A stretch of 64,000 bases of DNA, taken from the NCBI RefSeq assembly GCF_900107275.1, contig NZ_FNPI01000016.1:1-64000 (forward strand), given 5' to 3'. Below the pieces are notes generated by a model, which was not told where the DNA came from, did no database searches, and saw nothing but the letters and a program-made list of their open reading frames with translations. This document shows, piece by piece, positions 1 through 10,437 of the stretch. The position numbers were made by a program, and so were the translations under genes. This DNA comes from Evansella caseinilytica (GTDB lineage: Bacteria > Bacillota > Bacilli > Bacillales > Salisediminibacteriaceae). Each line of letters starts with the position of its first letter. Positions within the stretch are counted from its first letter, which is position 1.

Positions 1-141
1 CAATCAAATGTACGAGAGGAAGAGGTCATAGTGTCATATTATGAAGTAGATGATCAAATGCGAAAGGCGATGTATGTACGTATACAAACAACGGCGATCA
101 TCGACTCGGCTGAAAAGCAAATTGATGTTGCTTTGAAATAA
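1..141 (+). CDS. C-terminal fragment of an unidentified protein (cut by window edge)
   Basis: Frame 1 is open from the first base to a TAA at 139-141, giving the last 46 residues of a protein that starts outside the window. The fragment is polar and ends IDVALK. It shows no motif I recognise. A strong hairpin follows about 45 bp downstream, as expected for the end of a transcription unit. Function unknown; coding status rests on the open frame and the terminator only. Confidence 0.45.
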   Translation, partial: QSNVREEEVIVSYYEVDDQMRKAMYVRIQTTAIIDSAEKQIDVALK

Positions 142-186
142 AGTTTATCAAAAATACCTCACAAACCGGCATTTTACTATAAATTA

Positions 187-230
187 AAAGAACCCATTTT
201 GAAAAAAAGATTGATCAAAATGGGTTCTTT
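187..230. terminator. Rho-independent terminator hairpin
   Basis: The arms at 187-200 (AAAGAACCCATTTT) and 217-230 are complementary, with a loop of about 16 nt and T/A-rich flanks on both sides. It lies just past the end of the plus-strand fragment and beyond the decayed methylase on the other strand, so it may work in both directions. Confidence 0.7.
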
Positions 231-338
231 CTCAGCAGACCTAGTTTTCGTCTTTATAAAATAGTTTTGATCATTTCATAATGGTGTTGCTCCACTATCG
301 CACCCAATTGTTTATAAAGGAAAATACGATTTTTCTCA

Positions 339-607
339 CTCTTCAATGATTATGGGTGTATCCTTAATCTTTTTAAGCTGTTCGTCTGTGTGATGGAATA
401 CCGAGAACTAAAAATGTTAATTTGTGGGCATCAAAATCGTTTAACACGGCGAAATGCACAATAAACCAATCCCTATACCAAATCCACCTGCGAAGGGCTC
501 CACATAAGTTCATTTACCCAGCATATTATTTTCAATAAGGGTTTTAACCTTTTCATAGATTTTGATTTGCCGCCCGGATAACGAAGTAGCGATAGTGACT
601 TAGCCAT
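339..607 (-). pseudogene. Decayed Dam-type (D12 class) DNA adenine methylase
   Basis: Starting at an ATG at 607-605, four bases after the helicase stop, one frame reads MAKSLSLLRYPGGKSK, the N-terminus of D12-class N6-adenine methylases. After a shift the next frame gives IYEKVKTLIENN, then a stop, then TYVEPFAGGFGIGIG, which contains the SAM-binding motif I. A further shift gives FHHTDEQLKKIKDTPIIIEE, also Dam-like, followed by a stop. No DPPY segment remains. At least three frame changes and stops show it is dead. The tight junction with the helicase says it was once the last gene of the same operon. An intact homologue lies at 11924-12775. I see no gene in 231-338. Confidence 0.8.
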
Positions 608-611
608 TTTT

Positions 612-3600
612 CTACCTCTCGCTTATCAGATTTCTATATGACATAAATGCATTGGGTAGCCAATCAGATAAGTCATAAGGATTCATGTAAATCTTTGTCT
701 TTGTATTTTCTGGTTTCTTCAGAATAGCCGGAACAACCTCAAACTCAATCGGAGATTTAGGTTGTCGAGTACCACTGTCTTCGGAAATGAGCTTTTGCAA
801 TGGTACAAGCAAGGCTTGTTGTTCCACAGCATTATATTCATTAGGCAACTCACTAAGCTCAGCATAGTTAAGAAGCTGTAAGCCCAAATGTCTGTCAAAA
901 AATTGATGGTTTCTCTGGTTATAGAAATTATCAAGACAATTTTTGCAGGTTCGCGAGCATTCGCATTCTGAAAGGATCAATCTTGTTCTCTCAAGTACTT
1001 TATCAAAAATTGAACCAATCAAAGAAGAATAACCAGCGCCGCTTGTGAGATTGTCATAGAAGAACATTTCTATATGCGAATCACCGTCGCTCTTAATACG
1101 CGGACGCCAGCCCCCACTTATCTCAGTGTAATCTATATCGAGCACTAGTGAAACTGCCTTTTTGATCGCTTCATGCAGTGTTGTTACCGCTGCCCGCATA
1201 ATGCTCTTTTCTTCAGCATTGCTGTTGCCCACGAGTTTTATTGAGTCATAGGAAATATCCAGCATGAACATATCCGTTAAAAATTCGTAACCCAAAAAGA
1301 TATTTGTAGCTACAGTTCCGTTATGCCGACACAGAGGATGGTTATCATGGTATGGCTGAGAAAAGGTAAAATTCCCATTGTTATTAGTATCCGCAACCTC
1401 AGCACCACCACATTTTTTGCAAACATTGAAACCGTTCTTGCTTTTGCCCATATTGACAGTTAATACTTTTCTGTCAGACAAATTGGCATAACCGATATTG
1501 CTTTTCCCAAAACTATTTATTTCTGTATCTTGCGGCACATAGGAATAGTAAGGTGCTTCTGTATTGGTATATTGTTCATCTTCGTCTTCGAACTTAACCT
1601 CGTCACCTTTAACGGAAGAAAATCCCCATGGACGCAACATTTTTCTATGTTCTATTTGAGCACCACAATATGGGCATTGCATCTCTTTGTATTCTTCCGG
1701 CTTAATGCCAAACCAATTACATTCAGAGCATATATATATATCATTATAATAATCTTTGCTATTGAAATAGTATTCAGCTTGGTTTTTCTCAAATCCCCGT
1801 GGACGAGGATTCGCGTAGATACCACCACTTTTATATATCTTTTTATCAATCGTGACAAATCTACCTGGTGCGTACTCGCTAAGTGCTACAGCAATATCTC
1901 TTTCGGGAGCGTATTGGATGTCACGAGGAGCATTTTTGCTTCGTTCGGATTCCTTCTCTACATAAAATCTAACAACATTCTTCGGAAATGAATACGTCGG
2001 TATAAAGCCTTCGCGATAGAAAACATCAAACGCTGGGGTCTCTTTGTCATCGTTTATATATTCATTGCGTTTGCCCTCCGCCAAAACGTCTTGACTTATT
2101 TTGCGGAACTGCATTATAGTCTCTTCGGTTGATAAGTACATTGATTTCGCGTATTCAACAAAATTCCCCCCGAACTTTTCACAAAACGACACTATGCCAA
2201 TATCAACCATACTGTCAAATTGTGTTTTCATTTCAGAGGTAGACATGAATCTGTTTAATGCTAACATGTTTATATGGCGCTGTTTGATTTTCAGATTATC
2301 ACGGTCAATCCATGGTTTTCGCGGCGCACCGGAAATCATCTCTTCGGGGTGCAAAAAATAATGGCTATCGTGGGTGCCGCTGGAAGCATATGTAACAATG
2401 GTAGAGATGCCGGCATTTTTACGTCCTGCTCGTCCGGCACGTTGCTGGTAATTCTCCCTCATAGGAGGTATGTTACGAAGTCCTACAGCGGTCAATGAAC
2501 CAATATCAATACCAACTTCCATAGTTGTCGTGCAACTTAAAACATCAATTGATTCCTCACCGTTTTCACCAGCGTTAATGTCTTGAAATCGCATTTCATA
2601 TTTTTCTGTACGGCTCCAAGTATCACTTCTGGTTTCTTTATGGGACAATTGTGCGGTATGCTCCTCGGTATCAATTGTGTGGATAGTTTCAAGTTTGTTC
2701 AAGGCATTGAAAACCGGTATCCGCCAAAAATCAAAGCGAGATAAATCTGATGCGCTGATTGGCACTACATTTTCTGAATCAAAACAAACACCGCAATAAT
2801 CCCCCATCTTGTATGGGGACAATTTTCCGCACTTAACACAGCGATACCAAGTAAAGTTTTTGTCAGCAAACTCAATTTTCACCGCAGCCAGTTTAATATA
2901 ATATCTGTTGTTTGAAGCAAGAGAGAAGAACAAATCGCGCACTTTATCTAATATTATCTTCATTGCAGAATTATCAATTTTCAGGAGTTCTTTAATTCTC
3001 TGAACAAGTCCTTTATCTAATTGAGTTGAAAAATCGATGCTCAGCCCAAACATCTGCATTTTACTTCGTCCAGGTAGACCTTTCCTGACATCATCTGGAA
3101 TAGTTTCCCCGATGGCTGCGCTTTCGTCCATAACATCCCAGAACAACAACACGAGCAACTGATATAGTATCTCTCTATCAAAAGACAAACCATCATCTTC
3201 TAAATCGTATACACAATCATCAAGTGTAAATGATATTGGGGCTAAGAAGCCAATGCCAATATCCTTAAATGAACGTGGACTTTCCGTAAAGAATGTCAAC
3301 AATTGTTCATAATAATCGTCAGGCAACGCTTGATATTCTCGAGCTATTGCCGCGTAATCAATGATTCTACCTCGACTTTCAGTTCTTCTTTTTTTATCTT
3401 TAAACAGCCGCTTATCGTTTTCAAATTTCTTTTTACTTTTACCACTGAAAAATGAAAGGTTGTTTTGAATGCAAACATCCAAAAATGCAGGATATAAGTC
3501 TGATAACGAATGCTCTTTTCCGTCAACCTGCAAAAGAAGCGACGCAAGCATAACCACTTGACGGAAAGCATCTGCGTCAGCTGATTTTGACAAGTCTAAT

Positions 3601-5825
3601 GCAAGTTTTGCCGCATTCTGACGTGAATCAGAAAACAACAAGACCTTTTTTCCTTGGTTAATCAGGTGGTCAGATTTTGCAGGTTGCAATTCAAATTGTG
3701 CCTTTGTCAAGTTGTAGAATGGTATGTTGCCTTTTGTGGATAAGTCAACAGGCTTCTTCAGTGGCATCGGCTTTTTGCATTTTGGGCAAACTCCGAAAGT
3801 AAATGATTGCGTTTTAACATCATATTTGTCGTTATAAATTACAGTCAGCAAGTCGTCATTATCTTGAGGCGATAAATATAGTTTCCCTGTGAAAGGGTCG
3901 AGCGCACCAATCTTGTCGGTTCTTCTCTTTTGATAATTCTTTGGAACTACATAAAGCAACATTTCATTAAGCGAATTTGCATCTCCATTCAACCCGCGCA
4001 AAGGAAATGTATACCAATATGGTTGTCCGTCATTTTTTTGAACGAAAACTTTGAAATATAAAGCACCACACTTAATATGATTTACAAGCTCATAAATTCG
4101 CCCTCCACACTCGCATTTATCTTTAGGTATAGAGATAACCTTACCTAATGGAAGCTTTTCACTTTCTGAATACTTCGCACAGGTACATTTGGGGTTGGTG
4201 CAGGCATATAAACCTTGCAACCCACGCAAAAACATATGAAGGCGTACCGGAAAAAGAATATTCCCGTTCTTTGCAGCAAGAGGAACTAAAGCTAGTAAAG
4301 CATCAAGAGCTTTCTCAGCATTTACGCTTTCTCCAAAAAGCTCTTTTCTGATCTCACTATATGACTTTGCTCCATCACGGCACAGTTTGTTAAGCAAAAC
4401 GAATGCTTGATATTTCGGTAGATTATCGTAAAGCCACTCTTGCGATTGACTTTGGCTGATGTCATTTGGCAAGTTGCAATGGAAAACCGCTTTGGCAAAA
4501 CTCTTGATTCTGACGGTTATCTCTTCTCCTTGAACTTGTTCAGAACCAATCGAAGACAAGACATTAATGTCTGTCTTTACCGCCAATTCTTCTGGAACGG
4601 GTTCTTTTGTACCAAACAAGAATTCGCAACAGGTAGGCTCTTTCCCTGTAAGTCCAGAGTAAAAGTCACTAATCGATTCTTGTTCATTTTGAGGCATACT
4701 CGCAGTTGTAAGAATAAACTGCACTTTTTCGGTTGTAATGCCCAAGCGAAAGAAGAGACGCTGTAGTAACAGCGCAATTTCTCCGCCTGTGGAGCCGCGA
4801 TACATATGTGCCTCGTCCAAAACGATGAGAAGTCTGTTGTCGGTGGATGCGTCAATCCATTGCTTCGTTTTGTCCCATATGTCCGCTTCGCGCTGACGCA
4901 TAAGCATATACTCCAACATGGAATAGTTGGTAATCAGAATATCCGGCGGACAGTTCTGCATCTCAAAGCGCGTTATAAGTTCAGCATCATACGGCGTTGG
5001 CTTGTGAATATTCTTTTCCAAGTTCTCAATAAATACTTGCAATCCGTTTTCGCCAAATCTTGCAGGGTATTTGCTGATGCTCTTAAGTCCCTTTATATTG
5101 TTGGTTTGCCGCCGTTGCGTTTCCGCATCAGCCATTTTATCTATCAAAAAGTTTTCACGAAATGTATTTGCTAATTCACGACTTCTTGCCAGTTTTGCAT
5201 CACCAGAATAAGGCGTTCTTCCCGTATACATGCCAAAATGGGGGATGCGGGTAGCATGGGTATCCTTTGTGAAAATATCTCGGTATTCATCGCTTCCGAT
5301 GATCCCCCTGAATCTGGTAAGTTGGTCAGATACAAGGGCATTCATAGGATAAATGATTAGAGTTCGCACAGCTTCCATCTTGAATAGGTTAGGATGATTC
5401 TTAGCTTCGTCGAAACATTTGGCTATTATCGGCCAAAGGAAACACTCTGTCTTACCAGAGCCTGTGCCTGTAGAAACGAACAAATCTCTCCCTGACGAAT
5501 AATACTCTAAAGCCTTAACTTGGTGTTCAAATGGGTCGGGGAAAATACCGAGATTTTCCTTGACAAGTTTCAGCATCGACTCCTTTATACTCTGTTGGAT
5601 GCAAGTAGAATTTTTAATTCCATCTTTGATTTTTTTATATGACGCCGAGGTTTCAATATACGGCTCCCGTGCAATGTTAGTATGTTCTGAGCAAAGCTCC
5701 CCTAGAAGGTCATCAACGTAAAGAAGTAGGGTTTCGCTGTTAGCTAAATAGTCTGATTTTATGTAGTTCTTCAACCTGTCACGGATTGCCTGATAGTATT
5801 GTTGTACACCGTTTGAGTTAAGCAT
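612..5825 (-). CDS. Giant DEAH-box helicase with C-terminal DUF1998 (MrfA/DruE-like), putative defence protein
   Basis: Predicted 1737-residue superfamily 2 helicase. A Q-motif-like FEHQ (about 99-102), Walker [10 protein letters not shown] (about 118-126), DEAH (about 336-339) and the motif VI segment QQRAGRAGR (about 1128) are visible. Many CxxC pairs occur, including the C-terminal [14 protein letters not shown] (about 1625) typical of DUF1998 helicases such as MrfA/YprA and the Druantia DruE proteins. It probably translocates along nucleic acid using ATP. The ATG at 5825 is preferred because AAAGGAGG lies just upstream, and the start overlaps the end of the preceding gene. It sits in a tight operon with three unknown proteins and a dead methylase, which suggests antiphage defence. 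The family assignment is firm; the exact system is not. Confidence 0.8.
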   Translation of the reverse strand: MLNSNGVQQYYQAIRDRLKNYIKSDYLANSETLLLYVDDLLGELCSEHTNIAREPYIETSASYKKIKDGIKNSTCIQQSIKESMLKLVKENLGIFPDPFEHQVKALEYYSSGRDLFVSTGTGSGKTECFLWPIIAKCFDEAKNHPNLFKMEAVRTLIIYPMNALVSDQLTRFRGIIGSDEYRDIFTKDTHATRIPHFGMYTGRTPYSGDAKLARSRELANTFRENFLIDKMADAETQRRQTNNIKGLKSISKYPARFGENGLQVFIENLEKNIHKPTPYDAELITRFEMQNCPPDILITNYSMLEYMLMRQREADIWDKTKQWIDASTDNRLLIVLDEAHMYRGSTGGEIALLLQRLFFRLGITTEKVQFILTTASMPQNEQESISDFYSGLTGKEPTCCEFLFGTKEPVPEELAVKTDINVLSSIGSEQVQGEEITVRIKSFAKAVFHCNLPNDISQSQSQEWLYDNLPKYQAFVLLNKLCRDGAKSYSEIRKELFGESVNAEKALDALLALVPLAAKNGNILFPVRLHMFLRGLQGLYACTNPKCTCAKYSESEKLPLGKVISIPKDKCECGGRIYELVNHIKCGALYFKVFVQKNDGQPYWYTFPLRGLNGDANSLNEMLLYVVPKNYQKRRTDKIGALDPFTGKLYLSPQDNDDLLTVIYNDKYDVKTQSFTFGVCPKCKKPMPLKKPVDLSTKGNIPFYNLTKAQFELQPAKSDHLINQGKKVLLFSDSRQNAAKLALDLSKSADADAFRQVVMLASLLLQVDGKEHSLSDLYPAFLDVCIQNNLSFFSGKSKKKFENDKRLFKDKKRRTESRGRIIDYAAIAREYQALPDDYYEQLLTFFTESPRSFKDIGIGFLAPISFTLDDCVYDLEDDGLSFDREILYQLLVLLFWDVMDESAAIGETIPDDVRKGLPGRSKMQMFGLSIDFSTQLDKGLVQRIKELLKIDNSAMKIILDKVRDLFFSLASNNRYYIKLAAVKIEFADKNFTWYRCVKCGKLSPYKMGDYCGVCFDSENVVPISASDLSRFDFWRIPVFNALNKLETIHTIDTEEHTAQLSHKETRSDTWSRTEKYEMRFQDINAGENGEESIDVLSCTTTMEVGIDIGSLTAVGLRNIPPMRENYQQRAGRAGRKNAGISTIVTYASSGTHDSHYFLHPEEMISGAPRKPWIDRDNLKIKQRHINMLALNRFMSTSEMKTQFDSMVDIGIVSFCEKFGGNFVEYAKSMYLSTEETIMQFRKISQDVLAEGKRNEYINDDKETPAFDVFYREGFIPTYSFPKNVVRFYVEKESERSKNAPRDIQYAPERDIAVALSEYAPGRFVTIDKKIYKSGGIYANPRPRGFEKNQAEYYFNSKDYYNDIYICSECNWFGIKPEEYKEMQCPYCGAQIEHRKMLRPWGFSSVKGDEVKFEDEDEQYTNTEAPYYSYVPQDTEINSFGKSNIGYANLSDRKVLTVNMGKSKNGFNVCKKCGGAEVADTNNNGNFTFSQPYHDNHPLCRHNGTVATNIFLGYEFLTDMFMLDISYDSIKLVGNSNAEEKSIMRAAVTTLHEAIKKAVSLVLDIDYTEISGGWRPRIKSDGDSHIEMFFYDNLTSGAGYSSLIGSIFDKVLERTRLILSECECSRTCKNCLDNFYNQRNHQFFDRHLGLQLLNYAELSELPNEYNAVEQQALLVPLQKLISEDSGTRQPKSPIEFEVVPAILKKPENTKTKIYMNPYDLSDWLPNAFMSYRNLISER

Positions 5826-6840
5826 CTGAGTTTCCTCCTTTAATAACAATGCCTATATTCTTAAGAGTATTTGCTACTTCCGGAATAAAGTCATTTCTTA
5901 TTAGGAAATTGACCTTGTCAAAGGCGTGCTTTAACGGCCAAGACAAAAGCAACAGATAATAGTATTCTCGGTTCGGCAAATACCCACCGATTCTAATTTT
6001 CGAGTATTCTTCATCTTGCTTAACAATCCATACTTTTAAAGGGTTGTTGTAATGCGCTTTTATCGCAAAATACAGTCGCCTGTATTCATAAGAAGTTAAG
6101 CTGTCGCTTTGCGGCTCGATAACTTCATCTGCAAACAAAAGCGATTTTTCAGATTCCTGAATCACTCGATAGTATGGACCCAACTCACTTTTTCGAGCAA
6201 TCGAACAATCTGTAACCATTTTTGCTGACCATGATCGCGAGGGGGCACTGGCCGATAGAGGATTGAAAAATTGCAGTTCATCAGCAGCAATATCCCTTTC
6301 ATAAAAGTTTGTAATGTCATACCTCTCTTGAAAATATTCCTCGCAGGTTAATTCGTCCCTAATTAAGAACTCACGGGTTGAATATGAGGGTGTTGTCGGT
6401 GATGTAAACACGCCAAGTCCATTAACGTTATACGCTTTATTGGGATGACCAATAAACAGGAAAGTGTTACCCACCGGAATGTTTCTACCGAATTTGGCTA
6501 ACCTATTTCGATTGTTTTTATCTGTTTGAAGATACCCGATTTCCTCATACACCCTCCGAATATGAACCGGTAAATTCACCTGCGGGTTATCGGCGTCGGT
6601 AAATTTGTCAGCGATTCCGGGAAACAGCTCAGCGTAACGTCGAAGCAACTCATTGAGGACGATGGTCTGATTATGCTTAGTTGTTCCCACCATTCTATCG
6701 GAGGAGTTTTGTGCTATATGCAGGCACCATAGCCCCAATGCCGAATAGCAGAGCCGGTAAATAAACGAATCGTCAGGTTCACCCCTGTAACGGTTAATCC
6801 CCATATCACTTGACATAGCGGTTAATATTTCATTCATTGA
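5818..6840 (-). CDS. Unknown protein of the helicase operon (340 residues)
   Basis: Not recognised. A start at 6840 gives [13 protein letters not shown] and forms an ATGA overlap with the stop of the preceding gene, so I prefer it to the longer open frame beginning at 6876. The protein is mixed alpha/beta in character, with no membrane segment, Cys cluster or nucleotide-binding motif that I can see. Its last codons hold the ribosome binding site of the helicase gene, so the two are translationally coupled. Context says it is an obligate partner of the helicase system. Confidence 0.65.
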   Translation of the reverse strand, partial: SMNEILTAMSSDMGINRYRGEPDDSFIYRLCYSALGLWCLHIAQNSSDRMVGTTKHNQTIVLNELLRRYAELFPGIADKFTDADNPQVNLPVHIRRVYEEIGYLQTDKNNRNRLAKFGRNIPVGNTFLFIGHPNKAYNVNGLGVFTSPTTPSYSTREFLIRDELTCEEYFQERYDITNFYERDIAADELQFFNPLSASAPSRSWSAKMVTDCSIARKSELGPYYRVIQESEKSLLFADEVIEPQSDSLTSYEYRRLYFAIKAHYNNPLKVWIVKQDEEYSKIRIGGYLPNREYYYLLLLSWPLKHAFDKVNFLIRNDFIPEVANTLKNIGIVIKGGNSDA

Positions 6841-8420
6841 GCAAACCACCTCACAAGTAAATTTCTCTGGGGGCATCTTCCGTCTTTACCTGCATATTTG
6901 AGCAATCGCTCGGAAGTGTTGTATGGTTTCATCTGCAACACATCTATGCAATAAGGTAGAATATCAAATGCAAGCGATTGGCATAAATCTTGTTCATTAG
7001 CTATAGATTCACATTTATGTTCAATTATGCTTTGAGGGTAGCTTAATTCTCGAAGTATCTCCCGGAAGATATTTCGGAATCGATTTTCTCCCTGAGTAAA
7101 TTTAGGCTTATAACTATGCTCCACAATCGTTGAGGGGTCTTCGGACAATTTTGATTCAATGGATAACATCCCGATACGATTAGCGTTGAAGTAGTGGCAG
7201 TATCGCAGAAACTCTTGTGACAAGTAACGCAAAGTTCTATCGTAAATAACTGTTAAAAAAACGATTTTATCTCTATGCTTTTCTATCAACGGAATCAATT
7301 CGGTTTCATTATAATTACCAATAAAATTATCCAGACAAACAACGCGATCGGACGATAATAGGAACTCTCTTATTTTCTCGTTTGTTATGTCCTGGCTATA
7401 TGGCAATGTCTTTACTGTCGATTTCCCCATAAGCGTGTTTGCCGCGCACTTAATGATATTTATCCCTATTGCGTGATTGACAACGATAGGGGCACCTCGA
7501 AAGAGAATTTTACTTAAATAAGATATAAGCAATGGAAAATATTCGGTATCATTAGGCACTCCGATATTGATAAGATTGTATCCTAGATACTCCTTGAACT
7601 CATCTATATCACGAGGACATTTCGGACTTGGTGCAAAACTTTGTGCCTCGTCAAGGCGTTTTTGTTTTTTCACCAATTCGTCTCTTATCTGTTCTTCAAG
7701 AAGCCGACTGTTATTCTTAATTTCAGTTATTTCGGTCAAAAGTTTGTCAATTTTACCGTGCAATTCCTTCTTTTCTATTTTGAGCTTTTCGATTTCTTCC
7801 TTATCTTTAAAAGATGTAGTTTGGAGTTTTTCAAGGATAGAAAACTTGTCTTTAAGAGCATCCATCTCCAACAATTTGTCCGAAAACCTGTCGCTGTTTC
7901 TGCTCCACTCATCGTTTTTTGTTTCTAATTCCTCTTGAAGTTTATTGCTTTGGGATTCAAGCGCTTTTATTTTCTCTTTTAGTTCCTCTTGTTCTTTAGC
8001 AACCTCTTTAATATTCTTGACAATTGCACTCATTAATGCGATGTATTCCTCCGAATATTCATCATTCACAAGCTTAAAGTATAGACCTACATTACCTGCA
8101 AAGAAGCTGAAAGGCAGAGTATGTATGAAAGCTATATCTTTACTGTCTCCATCATCCATACATTTTGTGATTTGTTCTTGAACCTGAGAAAGCCATTTAC
8201 TTATATGTTTTTCAATAAAAGACGAAACAAACTTTCGACTACGCTTGCTGAACAATAGGTTGCTTGCATCTACTTTTGAAATGGAGGTTGCTCTAAAACC
8301 CGGACGGATTTGGGAGAACTGTTTTGGATTATGTTTAAAATAGGAAACCGTGTCCTGAAGCGGTATAACAGAGATAATATAACGCGCCTCATCTTCGGTT
8401 AATAAAGGAAGATGATTCAT
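6834..8420 (-). CDS. Coiled-coil protein with ATPase-like C-terminal region, helicase operon
   Basis: The 528-residue protein has an N-terminal domain (1-140), then a long charged coiled coil (about 140-270, rich in E, K and L), then a domain with two hydrophobic strands: one near IVVNHAIGINIIKCAANTLM and one reading VVCLDNFIG, reminiscent of a Walker B strand. I see no canonical Walker A, so any ATPase fold is degenerate or absent. The ATG at 8420 overlaps the upstream stop (ATGA) and has GGAGGGA before it. Its tail overlaps the next gene in the same way. A structural or sensing role beside the helicase is plausible but not shown. Confidence 0.65.
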   Translation of the reverse strand: MNHLPLLTEDEARYIISVIPLQDTVSYFKHNPKQFSQIRPGFRATSISKVDASNLLFSKRSRKFVSSFIEKHISKWLSQVQEQITKCMDDGDSKDIAFIHTLPFSFFAGNVGLYFKLVNDEYSEEYIALMSAIVKNIKEVAKEQEELKEKIKALESQSNKLQEELETKNDEWSRNSDRFSDKLLEMDALKDKFSILEKLQTTSFKDKEEIEKLKIEKKELHGKIDKLLTEITEIKNNSRLLEEQIRDELVKKQKRLDEAQSFAPSPKCPRDIDEFKEYLGYNLINIGVPNDTEYFPLLISYLSKILFRGAPIVVNHAIGINIIKCAANTLMGKSTVKTLPYSQDITNEKIREFLLSSDRVVCLDNFIGNYNETELIPLIEKHRDKIVFLTVIYDRTLRYLSQEFLRYCHYFNANRIGMLSIESKLSEDPSTIVEHSYKPKFTQGENRFRNIFREILRELSYPQSIIEHKCESIANEQDLCQSLAFDILPYCIDVLQMKPYNTSERLLKYAGKDGRCPQRNLLVRWFAQ

Positions 8421-9850
8421 ATCCGTCCCTCCTCAACAAATTGCATAACGACCGGATTGATTGAACCGGTAATCTTGCACTTCTCAATGTACTTGGAAGT
8501 GGTTTTGGTAAGCACAAGCGTACTGAACCGGGTTGAGTCGAAAGCTTCCATCCGCTTGTAATGTGCAAGGATATCTTCAAGCAATTCCTCGCCAGCCAAC
8601 TCCTTTTGTAGACAAGGATAAATATAGCCGACCGGAAAATTGAATTCGTATCGAACTATAGAACTATTAGGTGTTAAAAACACAACCTGTCCGTTTGTTA
8701 AAGGGGATACCCCCGAATGGTTGAAAAGGTAGTAAGTACCGTCGTCAGGCACAGTAAAAGTGCTTGCAAAGTTTTTGTAGGGTGTAATTACATTATAACG
8801 ATCAACAGTCGGCGCAACTTTATCAATGACAATTTCAGCATTCTTCTTGAATATTTTCGTCTTAGGCTTGACCTTTACTTTTGAAATGCCCTGTGAAAAC
8901 TTCATAATTTCTTCTGAATGCATATTGATGTTACCGTGAGCCTGTAATTCAAAACTTGAAAAGATATAAGCATAGTCAGATGCGATAATACTTGCATCAT
9001 CAAGTAAATATGAGGGCGGCCAGAGCAGCGTCAGTGTCTCGGAAGCCTCTAACTGGTAACCCCAAGATTTCAGCAGACAATCTATAGAAGGTGTTTTATC
9101 TGTTATCGACAAAACATACCCTAAGAACTTTCGATTCATCGTATTAAAGTGGAAGGTTTGACCAACTTCTATTCCTTCGGGCAATCGAACTCCTTGTGGT
9201 ACTGAATATTGGCTATGCAGCGATACAAAGTACTGGGTTTTCGTATATAATACAGTGCTACGAACCAACTTCGCCTTGAAGTCATTATCGTTGCCTGATA
9301 ATTTAAAAAAGGTCGGAGTACTTCCGCGTTTTAAAAAATCATATTTCCTACTTGCTCCATTTAGGGTATTAGACAAATAATAACTGACAGAAAAGTTGTT
9401 CAAAGGAATCAGTGTAGGGACATCTGGCGAAAAATTCATACTATTAATCTTCAAGACACGGAAAGGCATATCCGAGTCTTTTGTCCTTAACTCGAAATCA
9501 ACAGATTGCTGCTCATAGCTCTGGATTTCGTTCTCGCTAAATCTTAAAGCTAAACTAAAAGTTTTGGTAGAATTATTATAATAAAATTCTGCTCTTTCAC
9601 GGTTGTTTCTTCTCGAACTAGAATCCGTGCTTATCGTTCCATATTGCCCGAGATAATTCTCACATTCAACGTCATTGTTTCCACTACGATGCCTGAAATG
9701 AGCGACCATTCTGGTGCTATAAGGCGCAGCAACAAACACTTCTTCTCCGCAATTAGAACACTCATAGCGATACGGTTCGAATCCGCTGTTTTGAGAAGCT
9801 AACTCCGCGGAGACTTCAGATTGAAGAATCGTATCATATGCCTTATGCAT
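8417..9850 (-). CDS. CoiA-like zinc-finger protein, helicase operon
   Basis: The 477-residue protein opens with a zinc-finger-like cluster: C31-x2-C34, then HFRH with H51 and H54, then C63. This matches the N-terminal domain of competence CoiA-like proteins. The remainder is beta-rich with no nuclease motif I can identify. An AAAGGAG lies about 11 nt before the ATG, and the start overlaps the stop of a decayed upstream frame. It is the first intact gene of the operon. CoiA-like fingers occur in several phage-defence-associated proteins, so a nucleic-acid-recognition role is reasonable inference. Confidence 0.65.
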   Translation of the reverse strand: MHKAYDTILQSEVSAELASQNSGFEPYRYECSNCGEEVFVAAPYSTRMVAHFRHRSGNNDVECENYLGQYGTISTDSSSRRNNRERAEFYYNNSTKTFSLALRFSENEIQSYEQQSVDFELRTKDSDMPFRVLKINSMNFSPDVPTLIPLNNFSVSYYLSNTLNGASRKYDFLKRGSTPTFFKLSGNDNDFKAKLVRSTVLYTKTQYFVSLHSQYSVPQGVRLPEGIEVGQTFHFNTMNRKFLGYVLSITDKTPSIDCLLKSWGYQLEASETLTLLWPPSYLLDDASIIASDYAYIFSSFELQAHGNINMHSEEIMKFSQGISKVKVKPKTKIFKKNAEIVIDKVAPTVDRYNVITPYKNFASTFTVPDDGTYYLFNHSGVSPLTNGQVVFLTPNSSIVRYEFNFPVGYIYPCLQKELAGEELLEDILAHYKRMEAFDSTRFSTLVLTKTTSKYIEKCKITGSINPVVMQFVEEGRI

Positions 9851-10193
9851 TTCTTAGATTTCTCCTTTCTAAAATAATTCTCTTAGCCTCCGTAGACATG
9901 GTATTGACGTTTATAGTGTCGTGTCAATGATGGCTTTGATGCGTTAGAAAGCTGCAAGGTTGTCAATAAAAATCTCAAGTATGTCCGCCCCTCCACTGTA
10001 TACCTCTTGCTTAATGCATTTCCTCTCAAGGAAGCCAATAGATTGTATTTATCATCCGCTCATCTAATGTTTCTTTTTCGCTGAGGGGGTCTCACATTAT
10101 TAAGGTAGTCAGAAACAGGACATAATCCGGGTATTCTTGTCTTCCTTTACCAATATATGAATATAGTAATTTTGCAAACTCACTGAAATCCAT
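9843..10193 (-). pseudogene. Decayed first gene of the helicase operon
   Basis: An ATG at 10193 preceded by GTAGGGGG starts a frame beginning MDFSEFAKLLYSYIGKG that stops after 33 codons (TGA at 10092-10094). The same frame resumes with DPLSEKETLDERM before further stops. Another frame then runs ...NTMSTEAKRIILERR to a TAA at 9843-9845 that overlaps the start of the CoiA-like gene. Together they look like the start, middle and end of one gene of about 116 codons broken by stops and frame changes. The product is not identified. Confidence 0.55.
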
Positions 10194-10221
10194 ATTGTAA
10201 CCCCCTACATCAAAATCTTTT

Positions 10222-10239
10222 TTGTACAAACTTGTACAA
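10222..10239. promoter_or_regulatory. Twin palindrome, possible operator of the helicase operon
   Basis: Two copies of the 8-bp self-complementary TTGTACAA stand at 10222-10229 and 10232-10239, two bases apart, about 30 bp upstream of the first decayed gene. Such a pair suits a dimeric repressor. A possible minus-strand promoter (TTGTGG, 16 bp, TATATA) lies further upstream, between 10310 and 10350. No regulator gene is attached. Confidence 0.4.
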
Positions 10240-10437
10240 TCGTGAACACCGGTTTCCAATTGGCAGACATAATTTTTTACAATTAATCATGTAAGGAATA
10301 CGAGTATGTGAAGCTATTTTCAACACCTATATATAATTACATTATTTTACCACAAATACCCTCAAAAAACCATTATATTCCGACACAAAAGGTGTGAATA
10401 TTCCATTTTTTTATTAACTTTAATGAATATCCCACTA

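Noticed and set aside
231-338. Further methylase sequence beyond the last Dam-like block
   Set aside because: A frame reading IVEQHHYEMIKTIL exists but does not resemble the expected D12-class continuation, so the pseudogene was ended at 339.
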